Shown: piece by piece, positions 6,885 to 12,521 of the stretch
Layout of the letters: each line of letters starts with the position of its first letter
Position numbering within the stretch: the stretch's first letter is position 1
Assembly (NCBI GenBank): GCA_052388455.1
Contig: JBQTIA010000156.1
Coordinates: 1 to 12,521 of the forward strand
DNA: 12,521 nucleotides
Source: CAZSNH01 sp052388455
GTDB lineage: Bacteria; Pseudomonadota; Alphaproteobacteria; Rhizobiales; Hyphomicrobiaceae
Direction of reading: 5' to 3'
Notes under the pieces: generated by a model
What the model was told of the DNA's origin: nothing
Databases searched by the model: none
The model's input: the letters and a program-made list of their open reading frames with translations, nothing else
Translations under genes and position numbers: made by a program

Positions 6885-7087
6885 GGCGCTGCCAGCGAGA
6901 TACTGATGTCGACGGGCCTGCTCTCGCCATTCTCGAGCCGATCTGCCAGAACGCGAAGCGCCAGCGTCTCTGCCCTGGTAGCCGCCTGGTCGCGCGTCGT
7001 GCCGTAGGTCATGACTCCCGGAAGCTGTGTCACTTCCGCAATCCACCGGCCATCGGCTTCCAACTCACACTCAATCGTCAGTCGCAT
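6881..7087 (-). CDS. hicB: Short HicB-family antitoxin
   Basis: A 68-residue antitoxin with the partial RNase H-like HicB fold: an N-terminal strand MRLTIECELEADGRWIAEV, the conserved turn QLPGVMTYGTT, and the helix TRDQAATRAETLALRVLADR. It then ends in a short strand (VDISISL). There is no C-terminal helix-turn-helix or ribbon-helix-helix domain, so it should neutralise HicA by contact but probably cannot bind its own operator alone. The ribosome site is poor (GGTGCCAAC). Upstream, 7088-7152 contains an 8-bp palindrome TGGTACCA (7121-7128) and a hairpin (7141-7156) but no clear promoter. It may therefore be transcribed from higBA or topA. It starts 65 bases after the stranded topA end. Confidence 0.87.
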   Translation of the reverse strand: MRLTIECELEADGRWIAEVTQLPGVMTYGTTRDQAATRAETLALRVLADRLENGESRPVDISISLAAP

Positions 7088-7140
7088 GTTGGCACCGGTC
7101 CGTCGCCGCCCCGATCATGGTGGTACCAGACCCGTTCGAA

Positions 7141-7156
7141 GACGGCAAAGGCCGTC
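7141..7156 (-). terminator. Weak hairpin at the end of the duplicated topA tail
   Basis: GACGGC-AAAG-GCCGTC forms a perfect 6-bp stem with a 4-base loop. It overlaps the TGA stop of the second topA tail (7155-7157) and is followed on the minus strand only by TTCG, not a T-run. It may be a remnant of the original topA terminator, since the intact topA end at 7985 has no such hairpin. The terminator role is a guess. Confidence 0.25.
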
Positions 7157-7250
7157 AACCCGCACCGGCCTTGGCCTTCCTCTTCGGAGCGGCCTTCTTG
7201 GCTGCGGGTACGTCGTCGTTCGCGGCCGATTTGGTGGGCTTTGTGCCCTT
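7153..7250 (-). repeat. Stranded second copy of the topA 3' end (direct repeat, copy A)
   Basis: This stretch aligns without gaps to 7983-8080, the true end of topA. By direct count 88 of 98 bases match, and the first 57 (7153-7209) are identical. In the topA frame it encodes SAANDDVPAAKKAAPKRK and the AKAGAG ending, then TGA at 7155. The intact gene differs by A for V in this part. The frame upstream has no ATG, GTG or TTG before a TAA lying inside higA, so it cannot be an independent gene and is best read as a gene remnant. Homology stops abruptly two bases beyond the stop codon and fades gradually on the other side. Together with copy B it flanks higBA. Confidence 0.88.
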
Positions 7251-7294
7251 GGCGGCCTGAGACGACTTGGGGCCACCCGATTTCCGAGACTTTG

Positions 7295-7591
7295 TCAGGC
7301 GATCCTCTGCCGGTTGAGACGTGGCAACTTCGTCAAGGTCTTAGCCAAGTTCCGTTCAGCAATGCGCAGGTCGTAGATCGTCTGCAAGTTCAACCAGAAA
7401 TCCGCGCTGGTGCCGAACCAATGACCGAGTCGCAGCGCCGTATCGGCCGTCAGCGAGCGTTCGCCATTGATGATCTCAGTGATGCGATTGGCGGGAACTG
7501 CGATCTGACGCGCCAGCTCCGAAGCGGAAACTCCGAGAGTTTCCAGTTCCTCTTTCAGATGCTCTCCGGGGTGGATGGCCGTGCGACTCAT
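7295..7591 (-). CDS. higA: HigA-family antitoxin (XRE helix-turn-helix)
   Basis: A 98-residue antitoxin and repressor of the HigA/VapI type. The N-terminal MSRTAIHPGEHLKEELETLG is the family hallmark. The XRE helix-turn-helix covers about 20-60 (VSASELARQIAVPANRITEI, then INGERSLTADTALRL). HWFGTSADFWLNLQTIYDLR is the conserved end of the fold. It neutralises HigB and, with it, represses the operon. GAGGACGCC directly before the ATG is a good ribosome site. The start is 7 bases after the higB stop, so the genes are coupled. A longer frame from 7846 would overlap most of higB and is rejected. The last residues (KTLTKLPRLNRQRIA) differ from typical HigA ends and read towards the duplicated topA tail, which begins about 45 bases on in another frame. 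Confidence 0.95.
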   Translation of the reverse strand: MSRTAIHPGEHLKEELETLGVSASELARQIAVPANRITEIINGERSLTADTALRLGHWFGTSADFWLNLQTIYDLRIAERNLAKTLTKLPRLNRQRIA

Positions 7592-7598
7592 GGCGTCC

Positions 7599-7883
7599 TC
7601 AATGATAGTCAGTAATTTCGACGTTGCATGGTCCCGCCGACCCCTCGGGCCATTCGAAGCATATGCGCCACTGATCGTTGATCCTGATACTGTACTGGCC
7701 TCGGCGATTGCCGCGAAGTGCTTCCAGACGGTTCCCGGGCAGCGCTGCCAGATCCTGCAAATGCCTTGCGGCTTCGAGACGGTCGAGCCGAATTTCCGCC
7801 TGTCGCGCAAATCCCGAAAAGGCTTTGACATGCTCTCCGCGTGCAAACCGCTCCGTCCTGCCGTCCCGAAAACTCCGGATCAT
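7599..7883 (-). CDS. higB: HigB/RelE-family mRNA interferase toxin
   Basis: A 94-residue toxin of the RelE/HigB fold that cuts mRNA on the ribosome. Visible family features are the start MIRSFRDGRTERF, the helix LDRLEAARHLQDLAALPGNR with LEAL, the strand GQYSIRINDQWRICFEW containing the conserved IRINxQWRI(C/V)F core, and the end NVEITDYH. Length is typical (about 92-95). GAGGATCGC before the ATG is a good ribosome site. The toxin-first order with higA 7 bases downstream is the normal higBA arrangement. The 9+2+9 palindrome at 7900-7919 sits directly upstream. The gene begins 99 bases after the topA stop. Confidence 0.95.
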   Translation of the reverse strand: MIRSFRDGRTERFARGEHVKAFSGFARQAEIRLDRLEAARHLQDLAALPGNRLEALRGNRRGQYSIRINDQWRICFEWPEGSAGPCNVEITDYH

Positions 7884-7899
7884 GCGATCCTCTACGCAT

Positions 7900-7919
7900 T
7901 ATGCCTTATGTAAGGCATA
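7900..7919 (-). promoter_or_regulatory. Probable HigA operator upstream of higB
   Basis: The arms TATGCCTTA and TAAGGCATA are a perfect inverted repeat around a TG centre, 16 bases upstream of the higB ATG. Position, symmetry and the neighbouring XRE-type antitoxin make this the likely autoregulatory operator of higBA. Minus-strand promoter hexamers overlap it: CATAAT (7898-7903) is a 5-of-6 match to a -10 box, or TTGCGA with a 17-base spacer leads to TACATA. Either way, bound HigA would block RNA polymerase. No second copy was seen in the window. Confidence 0.7.
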
Positions 7920-7982
7920 TCGAGTTGCGTCGCAAGATTTCTGGCAGGTCCATGCTGCACCGGAAGATCGTCGCGCAGCGAA

Positions 7983-8080
7983 CGTCAACCCGCACCGGCC
8001 TTGGCCTTCCTCTTCGGAGCGGCCTTCTTGGCTGCGGGTGCGTCGTCGTTCGCGGCAGACTTGACCGGCTTTGCCGGCTT
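7983..8080 (-). repeat. topA 3' end, intact copy of the direct repeat (copy B)
   Basis: This is the end of the functional topA gene, encoding the Lys/Ala/Pro-rich tail APAAKKAAPKRKAKAGAG and its TGA (7985-7987). It is repeated at 7153-7250 with an exact offset of 830 bases and no gaps. The sequences left of the two copies (7884-7982 and 7088-7152) show no similarity, so the repeat boundary lies just beyond the stop codon. Confidence 0.9.
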
Positions 8081-10705
8081 CTCCGGCTTGGGCTTGGTGG
8101 CGGCCTTCTTCGCCGGCTTCTTGATGCCGCCCTTGGCGATGCGCTCGGCAAGCAGCGAGAGCGCCTCCTCGACGGTCAGCGTTTCCGGCGCCTTGCCCTT
8201 GGGGATGGTCGCGTTGACCTTGTTGTGGCTGACGTAGGCGCCGTACTTTCCGTCGAGCACTTCGATTCTGCCGCCCTCGCTCGGGTGCTCGCCTAAATCC
8301 TTCAGAACCTTTTTCTGCACCGTGCCGCGGCCGAAACGGCCGCCACCCTTGCCGGCGCGCTTGTCGGCGAGCACCGTCACGGCGCGGTTGAGACCGATCG
8401 AGAACACCTCGTCGATGCTGTCGACGTTGGCGTAAGTCCCATCGTGCAGGACGAAGGGGCCGTAACGGCCGAGGCCGGCGGTGATCGGCGTGCCCGTCTC
8501 CGGGTGAATGCCGACCTCGCGCGGCAGGGCGAGCAGCCTCAGCGCCGTTTCGAGATCGATGGTCGCGGCGTCGATGCCCTTCGGGATCGAGGAGCGCTTC
8601 GGCTTCTCGCCTTCGCCGTAGTCCTTCTGATCGCCGATCTGCAGGTAGGTGCCGAAGCGACCGCTTTTGACGACGATCGGCAGGCTGCTCTCGGGATCGA
8701 ACCCGAGCTCACGGTCGCCCGCCGCGCCGTCCCCTGCCGAGGCTGAAAGCTGGCGCGTGAAATTGCACTCGGGGTAGTTGCCGCAGCCGATGAAGGCGCC
8801 GAACTTGCCGGAGATCTTGAGGCTGAGGCGGCCGGCCCCGCACTTCGGGCAGGCGCGGGAATCGGAGCCGTCCTCCTTGGGCGGGAAGATGTGGGGGCCG
8901 AGCATCTCGTTGAGGGCTTCGAGCACGTCGCCGACACGCAGATCCTTGATGTCGTCGACCGCCGCCGTGAAATCCTTCCAGAAATCGCGCAGCACGTCCT
9001 TCCACTGGAGTTCGTTGTTGGAAATGAGATCGAGCTTCTCTTCCAGACCAGCCGTGAAATCGAACTCGACGTACTTCTTGAAGAAGCTCTCGAGGAACGC
9101 GATGACGAGACGTCCCTTGTCCTCGGGAACGAGCCGCTTCTTATCGATCTTGACGTAATCGCGCTCGACGAGCACCGCCATGGTGGATGCATAGGTCGAT
9201 GGGCGCCCGATGCCGAGTTCTTCGAGCCGCTTGACCAACGTCGCCTCGGAGTAGCGCGGCGGGGGCTGGGTGAAATGCTGGTCGGCATCGATGCCTTTGT
9301 CGGTCAGTGCATCGCCGGAGGCGAGGGGGGGAAGGCGTCGGCTTTCAGCGTCCTCCTCGGCGGCATCGTCCTTGCCCTTTTCGATGGCGCGCACGCGATT
9401 GTCGCGGCCTTCCTCATAAACCTTGAGGAAGCCTTCGAACTGCACGACCGAGCCGGTGGCGCGCAGGCTGTAATCCTTGCCGTCGCGGCCCTTGACCGCG
9501 ATGTCGGCGCTCGTCTGCTCCAGCTCGGCGGAGGCCATCTGGCTGGCGACGGCCCGGTTCCAGATCAGCTCGTAGAGTGCGGCCTGATCCTTTTCCAGAT
9601 GCCGGCGTACATCCTGCGGGCGGCGACTGACGTCGGTCGGGCGGATGGCTTCGTGCGCTTCCTGCGCGTTCTTGGCCTTGGTCTTGTACTCGCGGATGAA
9701 CGGCGCGACGTGGCGCTTCGAGAATTCCTTTTCGATGAGGTCGCGGATTTCGCGCACGGCTTCCGGCACGATGTCGACGCCGTCCGTTCGCATGTAGGTG
9801 ATGAGACCGGCCGTCTCGCCGCCGATGTCGACGCCTTCGTACAGCCGCTGCGCGATCTGCATCGTCTGCTTGGCGGAAAAGCCGAGCTTGCGCGAGGCAT
9901 CCATCTGCAGCGTCGAGGTCATGAAAGGCGCGTAGGGGTTGCGCTTCACGGCCTTCTTCTCGACTCCGCTGACCGCGAACTTGCCGTTCTCGATCGCACG
10001 CTTGATGGCGAGCGCGGTCGCTTCGTCCTTGATGTCGAGCTTCTTCAGCGTCGTACCGTCGATGGCATTGAGGCGTGCGGTCAGCGCGTCCCTTTTCGCC
10101 GTCTCGAGGTGGGCGTCGATGGTCCAGTACTCGTCGGTGCGGAAGGCTTCGATCTCGGCCTCGCGGTCGCAGACGAGGCGGAGCGCGACCGATTGAACCC
10201 GCCCCGCAGAGCGGGCGCCGGGCAGCTTGCGCCAGAGCACGGGCGAGAGCGTGAATCCGACGAGGTAGTCGAGCGCCCGGCGGGCGAGGTAGGCCTCGAC
10301 GAGCGGCTGATCGATCTCGCGCGGATCGGCCAGCGCGGCCTGGATCGCCTGCTTGGTGACGGCGTTGAACGCCACTCGCTCGACTTTAATGTTTTTCGAG
10401 AGCGCCTTCTTCTTGGACAGGATGTCGAGGATGTGCCAGCTGATCGCCTCGCCCTCGCGGTCGGGGTCGGTGGCCAGGATGAGCTTGCTGGCGGATTTCA
10501 CAGCCTCCGCAATTTCTTTCATGATTTTCTGGGACTTGGCTTCCATGTCCCAGGTCATTTCGAAATCTTTGTCGGGCAGCACCGAGCCGTCCTTGGCCGG
10601 CAGGTCGCGCACGTGCCCGAACGAGGCCAGCACCTTGTAGCCGGACCCGAGATATTTATTGATCGTTTTGGCCTTGGCGGCCGATTCCACGATGACGACG
10701 TTCAT
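7985..10705 (-). CDS. topA: DNA topoisomerase I (type IA)
   Basis: A 906-residue enzyme that relaxes negative supercoils through a 5'-phosphotyrosine link. The TOPRIM domain (1 to about 115) shows VVIVESAAKAKTI with E7 and the metal triad in ATDPDREGEA (D80, D82, E84). The catalytic tyrosine is Y304 in GLITYMRTDGV. LPGARSAGRVQSVALRL (161-177) is the conserved DNA-gate segment. A C4 zinc ribbon follows (C618, C621, C640, C646). Then come three C-terminal Toprim-associated repeats (GRFGTYLQ, GRYGPFVL, GKYGAYVS) and a Lys/Ala/Pro tail of about 50 residues, as usual in alphaproteobacteria. The start ATG has a weak site (GAAAGCTCGGC) but exactly matches the family N-terminus. dprA, often found before topA in relatives, is not present upstream. 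The last 98 bases are duplicated at 7153-7250. Confidence 0.98.
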   Translation of the reverse strand: MNVVIVESAAKAKTINKYLGSGYKVLASFGHVRDLPAKDGSVLPDKDFEMTWDMEAKSQKIMKEIAEAVKSASKLILATDPDREGEAISWHILDILSKKKALSKNIKVERVAFNAVTKQAIQAALADPREIDQPLVEAYLARRALDYLVGFTLSPVLWRKLPGARSAGRVQSVALRLVCDREAEIEAFRTDEYWTIDAHLETAKRDALTARLNAIDGTTLKKLDIKDEATALAIKRAIENGKFAVSGVEKKAVKRNPYAPFMTSTLQMDASRKLGFSAKQTMQIAQRLYEGVDIGGETAGLITYMRTDGVDIVPEAVREIRDLIEKEFSKRHVAPFIREYKTKAKNAQEAHEAIRPTDVSRRPQDVRRHLEKDQAALYELIWNRAVASQMASAELEQTSADIAVKGRDGKDYSLRATGSVVQFEGFLKVYEEGRDNRVRAIEKGKDDAAEEDAESRRLPPLASGDALTDKGIDADQHFTQPPPRYSEATLVKRLEELGIGRPSTYASTMAVLVERDYVKIDKKRLVPEDKGRLVIAFLESFFKKYVEFDFTAGLEEKLDLISNNELQWKDVLRDFWKDFTAAVDDIKDLRVGDVLEALNEMLGPHIFPPKEDGSDSRACPKCGAGRLSLKISGKFGAFIGCGNYPECNFTRQLSASAGDGAAGDRELGFDPESSLPIVVKSGRFGTYLQIGDQKDYGEGEKPKRSSIPKGIDAATIDLETALRLLALPREVGIHPETGTPITAGLGRYGPFVLHDGTYANVDSIDEVFSIGLNRAVTVLADKRAGKGGGRFGRGTVQKKVLKDLGEHPSEGGRIEVLDGKYGAYVSHNKVNATIPKGKAPETLTVEEALSLLAERIAKGGIKKPAKKAATKPKPEKPAKPVKSAANDDAPAAKKAAPKRKAKAGAG

Positions 10706-10818
10706 GCCGAGCTTTCAGCTTGAGTTCACTGCCGGCTGAGTGCCTGCGAAGCCCTGGGCCTTCGAGGCGCCGGCTCGGATCGGACGGCGCACGCCGCGCT
10801 TCGGCGCTGCGGCGCGGG

Positions 10819-10847
10819 AACATGGTTGACGAACGCCCCCGTGTCAA
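10819..10847 (-). promoter_or_regulatory. Candidate topA promoter
   Basis: Read on the minus strand, a perfect TTGACA (10842-10847) is followed after exactly 17 bases by CATGTT (10819-10824). That is a 3-of-6 match to a -10 box, which is acceptable for alphaproteobacterial promoters, where the -35 is the better conserved element. It would give a leader of about 105 bases before the topA ATG. The rest of 10706-10916 shows no supported gene. Confidence 0.35.
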
Positions 10848-10916
10848 ACGGCGGGGTGTCGTCGACAATTCAGCGACTTGTCACAGCCGAACGCGACGCC
10901 TGCGTGAAACGACGAC

Positions 10917-10955
10917 AAAAACGCGATGGGGCGACCCCGCTGGGCCGCCCCTCGC
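10917..10955 (-). terminator. Intrinsic terminator of the small secreted-protein gene
   Basis: On the minus strand a 10-bp stem (GGGGCGGCCC with GGGTCGCCCC, one G-T pair, loop AGCG; 10928-10951) is extended by GCGA/TCGC past a bulged A. It is followed by G and TTTTT (10917-10921). It begins about 28 bases after the stop of the gene at 10983-11237. This is the clearest intrinsic terminator in the window. It should insulate topA from upstream transcription. Confidence 0.75.
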
Positions 10956-10982
10956 AAAATCAGAAAAAGCGTTCGGCGATCG

Positions 10983-11237
10983 TTACTTGCCGTCGATCGC
11001 AGCCTGCACGTCGGCAGCGGCCTTGTCGGCTTCGGCGAACTGCTTGGCGTCGCAGTGGCCTTCCATCTTGGCCAGAAGTTCCTCGACCTTGGCGAGCTGG
11101 GCGTCAGCCAGCTTCTTGCCTTCCGCCGACTGGGCGAGGTCGAAGGCTTTCTTCAGGCAGGCATCGGCATCCTGCGCGACGGCGGGCGATGCAAGGCCCA
11201 AAGCCAGAGCGGCAGCCAGGGCAAAGTGCGTCTTCAT
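10983..11237 (-). CDS. Small secreted helical protein with two cysteines, unknown function
   Basis: An 84-residue protein. A clear signal peptide (MKTHFALAAALALGLASPAVA, then QDADA) leaves a mature part of about 63 residues that is Ala/Lys/Asp-rich and predicted helical. It has one cysteine near its start (DACLKKAF) and one in its middle (GHCDAKQF), suggesting a disulfide that pins two helices in the periplasm. The ATG at 11237 is chosen because AGAGG lies 9 bases upstream; the ATG at 11246 directly abuts that site, and upstream codons dilute the signal peptide. I recognise no family. It has its own terminator and a possible operator upstream, so it is probably a single-gene unit. Confidence 0.78.
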   Translation of the reverse strand: MKTHFALAAALALGLASPAVAQDADACLKKAFDLAQSAEGKKLADAQLAKVEELLAKMEGHCDAKQFAEADKAAADVQAAIDGK

Positions 11238-11289
11238 TTCTGTCATCCTCTGTTGTCCCAGTCGCGGATGTTTCCGCAACAGCCGAACG

Positions 11290-11307
11290 TTGATCCGCGG
11301 CGATCAA
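11290..11307. promoter_or_regulatory. Inverted repeat, possible operator
   Basis: TTGATC-N6-GATCAA is a perfect 6+6 inverted repeat lying 53-70 bases upstream of the small secreted gene. The outer TTGAT/ATCAA half-sites recall Fnr/FixK boxes, but the 8-base gap between them is too long for that family (N4). It may be an operator for another dimeric regulator. The 140 bases between the small secreted gene and gph hold no gene. A small hairpin GCGGA-TGTT-TCCGC (11264-11277) is also present in the leader. Confidence 0.3.
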
Positions 11308-11377
11308 TCCTGCCACATTGTGGCTGTTCCGGGGCCGGCCGTAAAGGGAGGTGTTTCTCTCCGGCGGCGAATGACGA

Positions 11378-12070
11378 TCATGACGGATCGGTCATGAACC
11401 GGGCCGCCGACAATGTGCGGATGGCGTCCGGCAACTCCCGGAAACGGCTGATGCAATGGCTGGCGCCGAGGCCTTCGACGGGGGTCTCCGAATAGCCGAA
11501 CGATACCGCGATTGAGGGCAGGAGTGCCGCCCGCGCCGTCTCGATGTCGACCCCGGTATCCCCGACCATGATCGTACGGCGCTCGTCCCCGCCGGCCAGC
11601 CGCACGGCGCCGCGCAAGTGATCGGGGTGCGGCTTGCAGACCGGAAACGTATCTCGGCCGGCGACGGCATCGAACAGCGGAGTAAGGTTCAGCGCGTCGA
11701 GCAGCAGGCGGGACAGCCCCTCCCGCTTATTGGTGCAGACGGCGAGCCGCGCACCCGCGTGCTTCAGATCGTGCAGAACGTCGACCACACCCTCGAACGG
11801 CCGGCTGCTTGTCGCGATGTTGGCCTCGTAATGGGTGAGAAATAGGATGTGCAGCCGATCGAGTTCGGGTTCGCCGAGGGTTTGCCCCGCCCCTCGCAGT
11901 CCTTCGACGATCATCCGCCGCGCGCCGAGACTGATGTAAGGCCGTAGGGCTCCGTCGCGAACAGGCGCAAGCCCGAGGTCGGCGAGCGCGTGATTGGTGG
12001 CGGCGACGAGATCGGGCGCGGTGTCGACGAGCGTGCCGTCGAGATCGAAGGCGATGGTCAGGTCACGCAT
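11378..12070 (-). CDS. gph: Phosphoglycolate phosphatase (HAD family)
   Basis: A 230-residue cytoplasmic hydrolase that converts 2-phosphoglycolate to glycolate, clearing the product of DNA 3'-end repair or of photorespiratory chemistry. All HAD motifs are present: motif I DLDGTLVDT (nucleophile D9, acid D11), motif II CTNK, motif III lysine in CKPHPD, and motif IV GDTGVD. The cap domain between motifs I and II has the helical C1 type seen in Gph (ATNHALADLGL, ISLGARRMIVEGL). Length is typical. Other HAD-IA phosphatases, such as pyrophosphatase PpaX, share these motifs, so substrate is by similarity. The ribosome site is weak (CGGAC next to the ATG). It diverges from the dehydrogenase gene across 214 bases. 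Confidence 0.88.
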   Translation of the reverse strand: MRDLTIAFDLDGTLVDTAPDLVAATNHALADLGLAPVRDGALRPYISLGARRMIVEGLRGAGQTLGEPELDRLHILFLTHYEANIATSSRPFEGVVDVLHDLKHAGARLAVCTNKREGLSRLLLDALNLTPLFDAVAGRDTFPVCKPHPDHLRGAVRLAGGDERRTIMVGDTGVDIETARAALLPSIAVSFGYSETPVEGLGASHCISRFRELPDAIRTLSAARFMTDPS

Positions 12071-12231
12071 GTCCGATGGGGTTCGATGAGTGGGGGCTCG
12101 TGCAGTGCGGTGGGGTGACCGCTTCGGCGCAGGCTAACGATCGTCGCCGGTCCTGTCATGCTATTCCCGTGCGGCGCGCCACCGCTCGCATCCGTCCACC
12201 GGCATTCAACCGGCCGGATACCGCCAGCGAC

Positions 12232-12260
12232 TTGAACGGCGCCCTGGTCGCGCCTACAGA
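12232..12260 (+). promoter_or_regulatory. Weak candidate promoter before the dehydrogenase gene
   Basis: TTGAAC (12232-12237, 4 of 6) and TACAGA (12255-12260, 3 of 6) are separated by exactly 17 bases and end 24 bases before the ATG. The match is modest and may be chance. The remainder of the 214-base divergent region (12071-12284) shows no gene and no strong hairpin. Confidence 0.22.
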
Positions 12261-12284
12261 GAACACGACAATCAAGAGCGCAGC

Positions 12285-12521
12285 ATGGACAAGAAACTCA
12301 TCACACTCCTCAAGTCGCAGGCCTATATCGATGGGTACTGGGTCGGTGAGCCGACGCTGCCGGTGCTCGACAAGGCGACCGGCGACGAGATCGGCCGCGT
12401 GCCGGCGCTCGGCGCCGCGGAAAACCGCGCCGCTATAGAGGCCGCCGACAGGTCCATGACGGCCTTGGCGATTCTGTTCGACAAGGAGCTCGAGGCGATC
12501 CTGCGTCGCTGGTACGACCTG
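12285..12521 (+). CDS. gabD: Succinate-semialdehyde dehydrogenase, N-terminal part (cut by window edge)
   Basis: The first 79 residues of an aldehyde dehydrogenase, open to the window end. LLKSQAYIDGYWVG, then ATGDEIGRVPALGAAENRAA and IEAADRSM, and ILRRWYDL, match the N-terminus of NAD(P)-dependent succinate-semialdehyde dehydrogenase, which oxidises succinate semialdehyde to succinate in GABA breakdown. The catalytic Cys and Glu lie outside the window, so assignment to GabD over other class 5 aldehyde dehydrogenases rests on this end only. The stretch ALAILFDKELEAIL is less typical than the usual A-W-x-x-x-T-x-K-E-R pattern. AAGAG lies 7-8 bases before the ATG. Confidence 0.82.
   Translation, partial: MDKKLITLLKSQAYIDGYWVGEPTLPVLDKATGDEIGRVPALGAAENRAAIEAADRSMTALAILFDKELEAILRRWYDL

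Noticed and set aside
7155..7330. A -1 frameshift from higA into the duplicated topA tail, giving a HigA with a basic extension
   Set aside because: The tail frame is open back into higA and lies in the -1 phase, but the overlap contains no slippery heptamer and HigA is already of normal length.
5078..7615. Very long plus-strand open frame opposite rnr and the toxin-antitoxin genes
   Set aside because: Its protein is compositionally odd and matches no family, while the opposite strand encodes complete RNase R with all active-site residues. Long antisense frames are expected in high-GC coding DNA.
6672..7982. A complete mobile element with its own recombinase
   Set aside because: No transposase or integrase gene, terminal inverted repeats or short target duplication is visible; only the topA-derived direct repeat marks the event.
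8891..10723. 610-residue plus-strand open frame opposite topA
   Set aside because: It is a mirror of the topA codon pattern. No domain is recognisable, and topA on the other strand is complete.
10656..10868. Short Arg-rich minus-strand frame overlapping the topA start
   Set aside because: It overlaps the topA N-terminus in another phase, has no ribosome site and has shadow-like composition.

Overview
The window is a high-GC stretch of bacterial chromosome, most likely from an alphaproteobacterium of the Hyphomicrobiales (Rhizobiales) type. The evidence is the strong GC bias at third codon positions, the topA / rnr neighbourhood typical of that group, and proteins that look rhizobial: a single-pass SRPBCC protein, a small two-helix membrane protein and a Spy/CpxP-like LTxxQ protein. 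The species cannot be named from the sequence alone. No rRNA, tRNA, CRISPR array, transposase or integrase gene was seen.

Layout from left to right. Bases 1-153 hold a small palindromic intergenic element. On the minus strand follow a His/Met-rich Spy/CpxP-like periplasmic protein (154-759) and a Crp/Fnr-type regulator with an atypical DNA-binding end (1004-1687). Diverging from the regulator is a plus-strand run of small envelope genes: a two-helix membrane protein (1899-2180), a membrane-anchored SRPBCC protein (2259-2795) and a small secreted two-cysteine protein (2913-3170). It ends against a minus-strand coiled-coil gene broken by an in-frame TAG (3191-3505). A plus-strand membrane protein with a PH-like cytoplasmic part (3817-4362) then converges on rnr.

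The centre is the minus-strand series topA (10705-7985), higBA (7883-7295), hicBA (7087-6672), rnr (6655-4382). DNA topoisomerase I and ribonuclease R are close neighbours in many relatives. Here two toxin-antitoxin modules of different families lie between them. The last 98 bases of topA are present twice, as direct repeats 830 bp apart that flank higBA. The second copy (7153-7250) has no start codon and is a stranded gene end. This records an insertion or recombination at the 3' end of topA and is the most interesting structure in the window. A 9+2+9 palindrome just upstream of higB is the likely HigA operator. rnr starts 16 bases after the hicA stop, so its expression may now be coupled to the toxin-antitoxin DNA.

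Right of topA, on the minus strand, lie a small secreted two-cysteine protein with a convincing intrinsic terminator (10983-11237) and a phosphoglycolate phosphatase (11378-12070). The start of a succinate-semialdehyde dehydrogenase gene (12285 onward, plus strand) runs off the right edge.

Functionally, topA (supercoiling) and rnr (RNA decay) are housekeeping. The toxin-antitoxin pairs are accessory. The left third is mostly envelope and periplasm genes next to one regulator. The far right is central carbon metabolism (glycolate salvage and the GABA/succinate-semialdehyde route).
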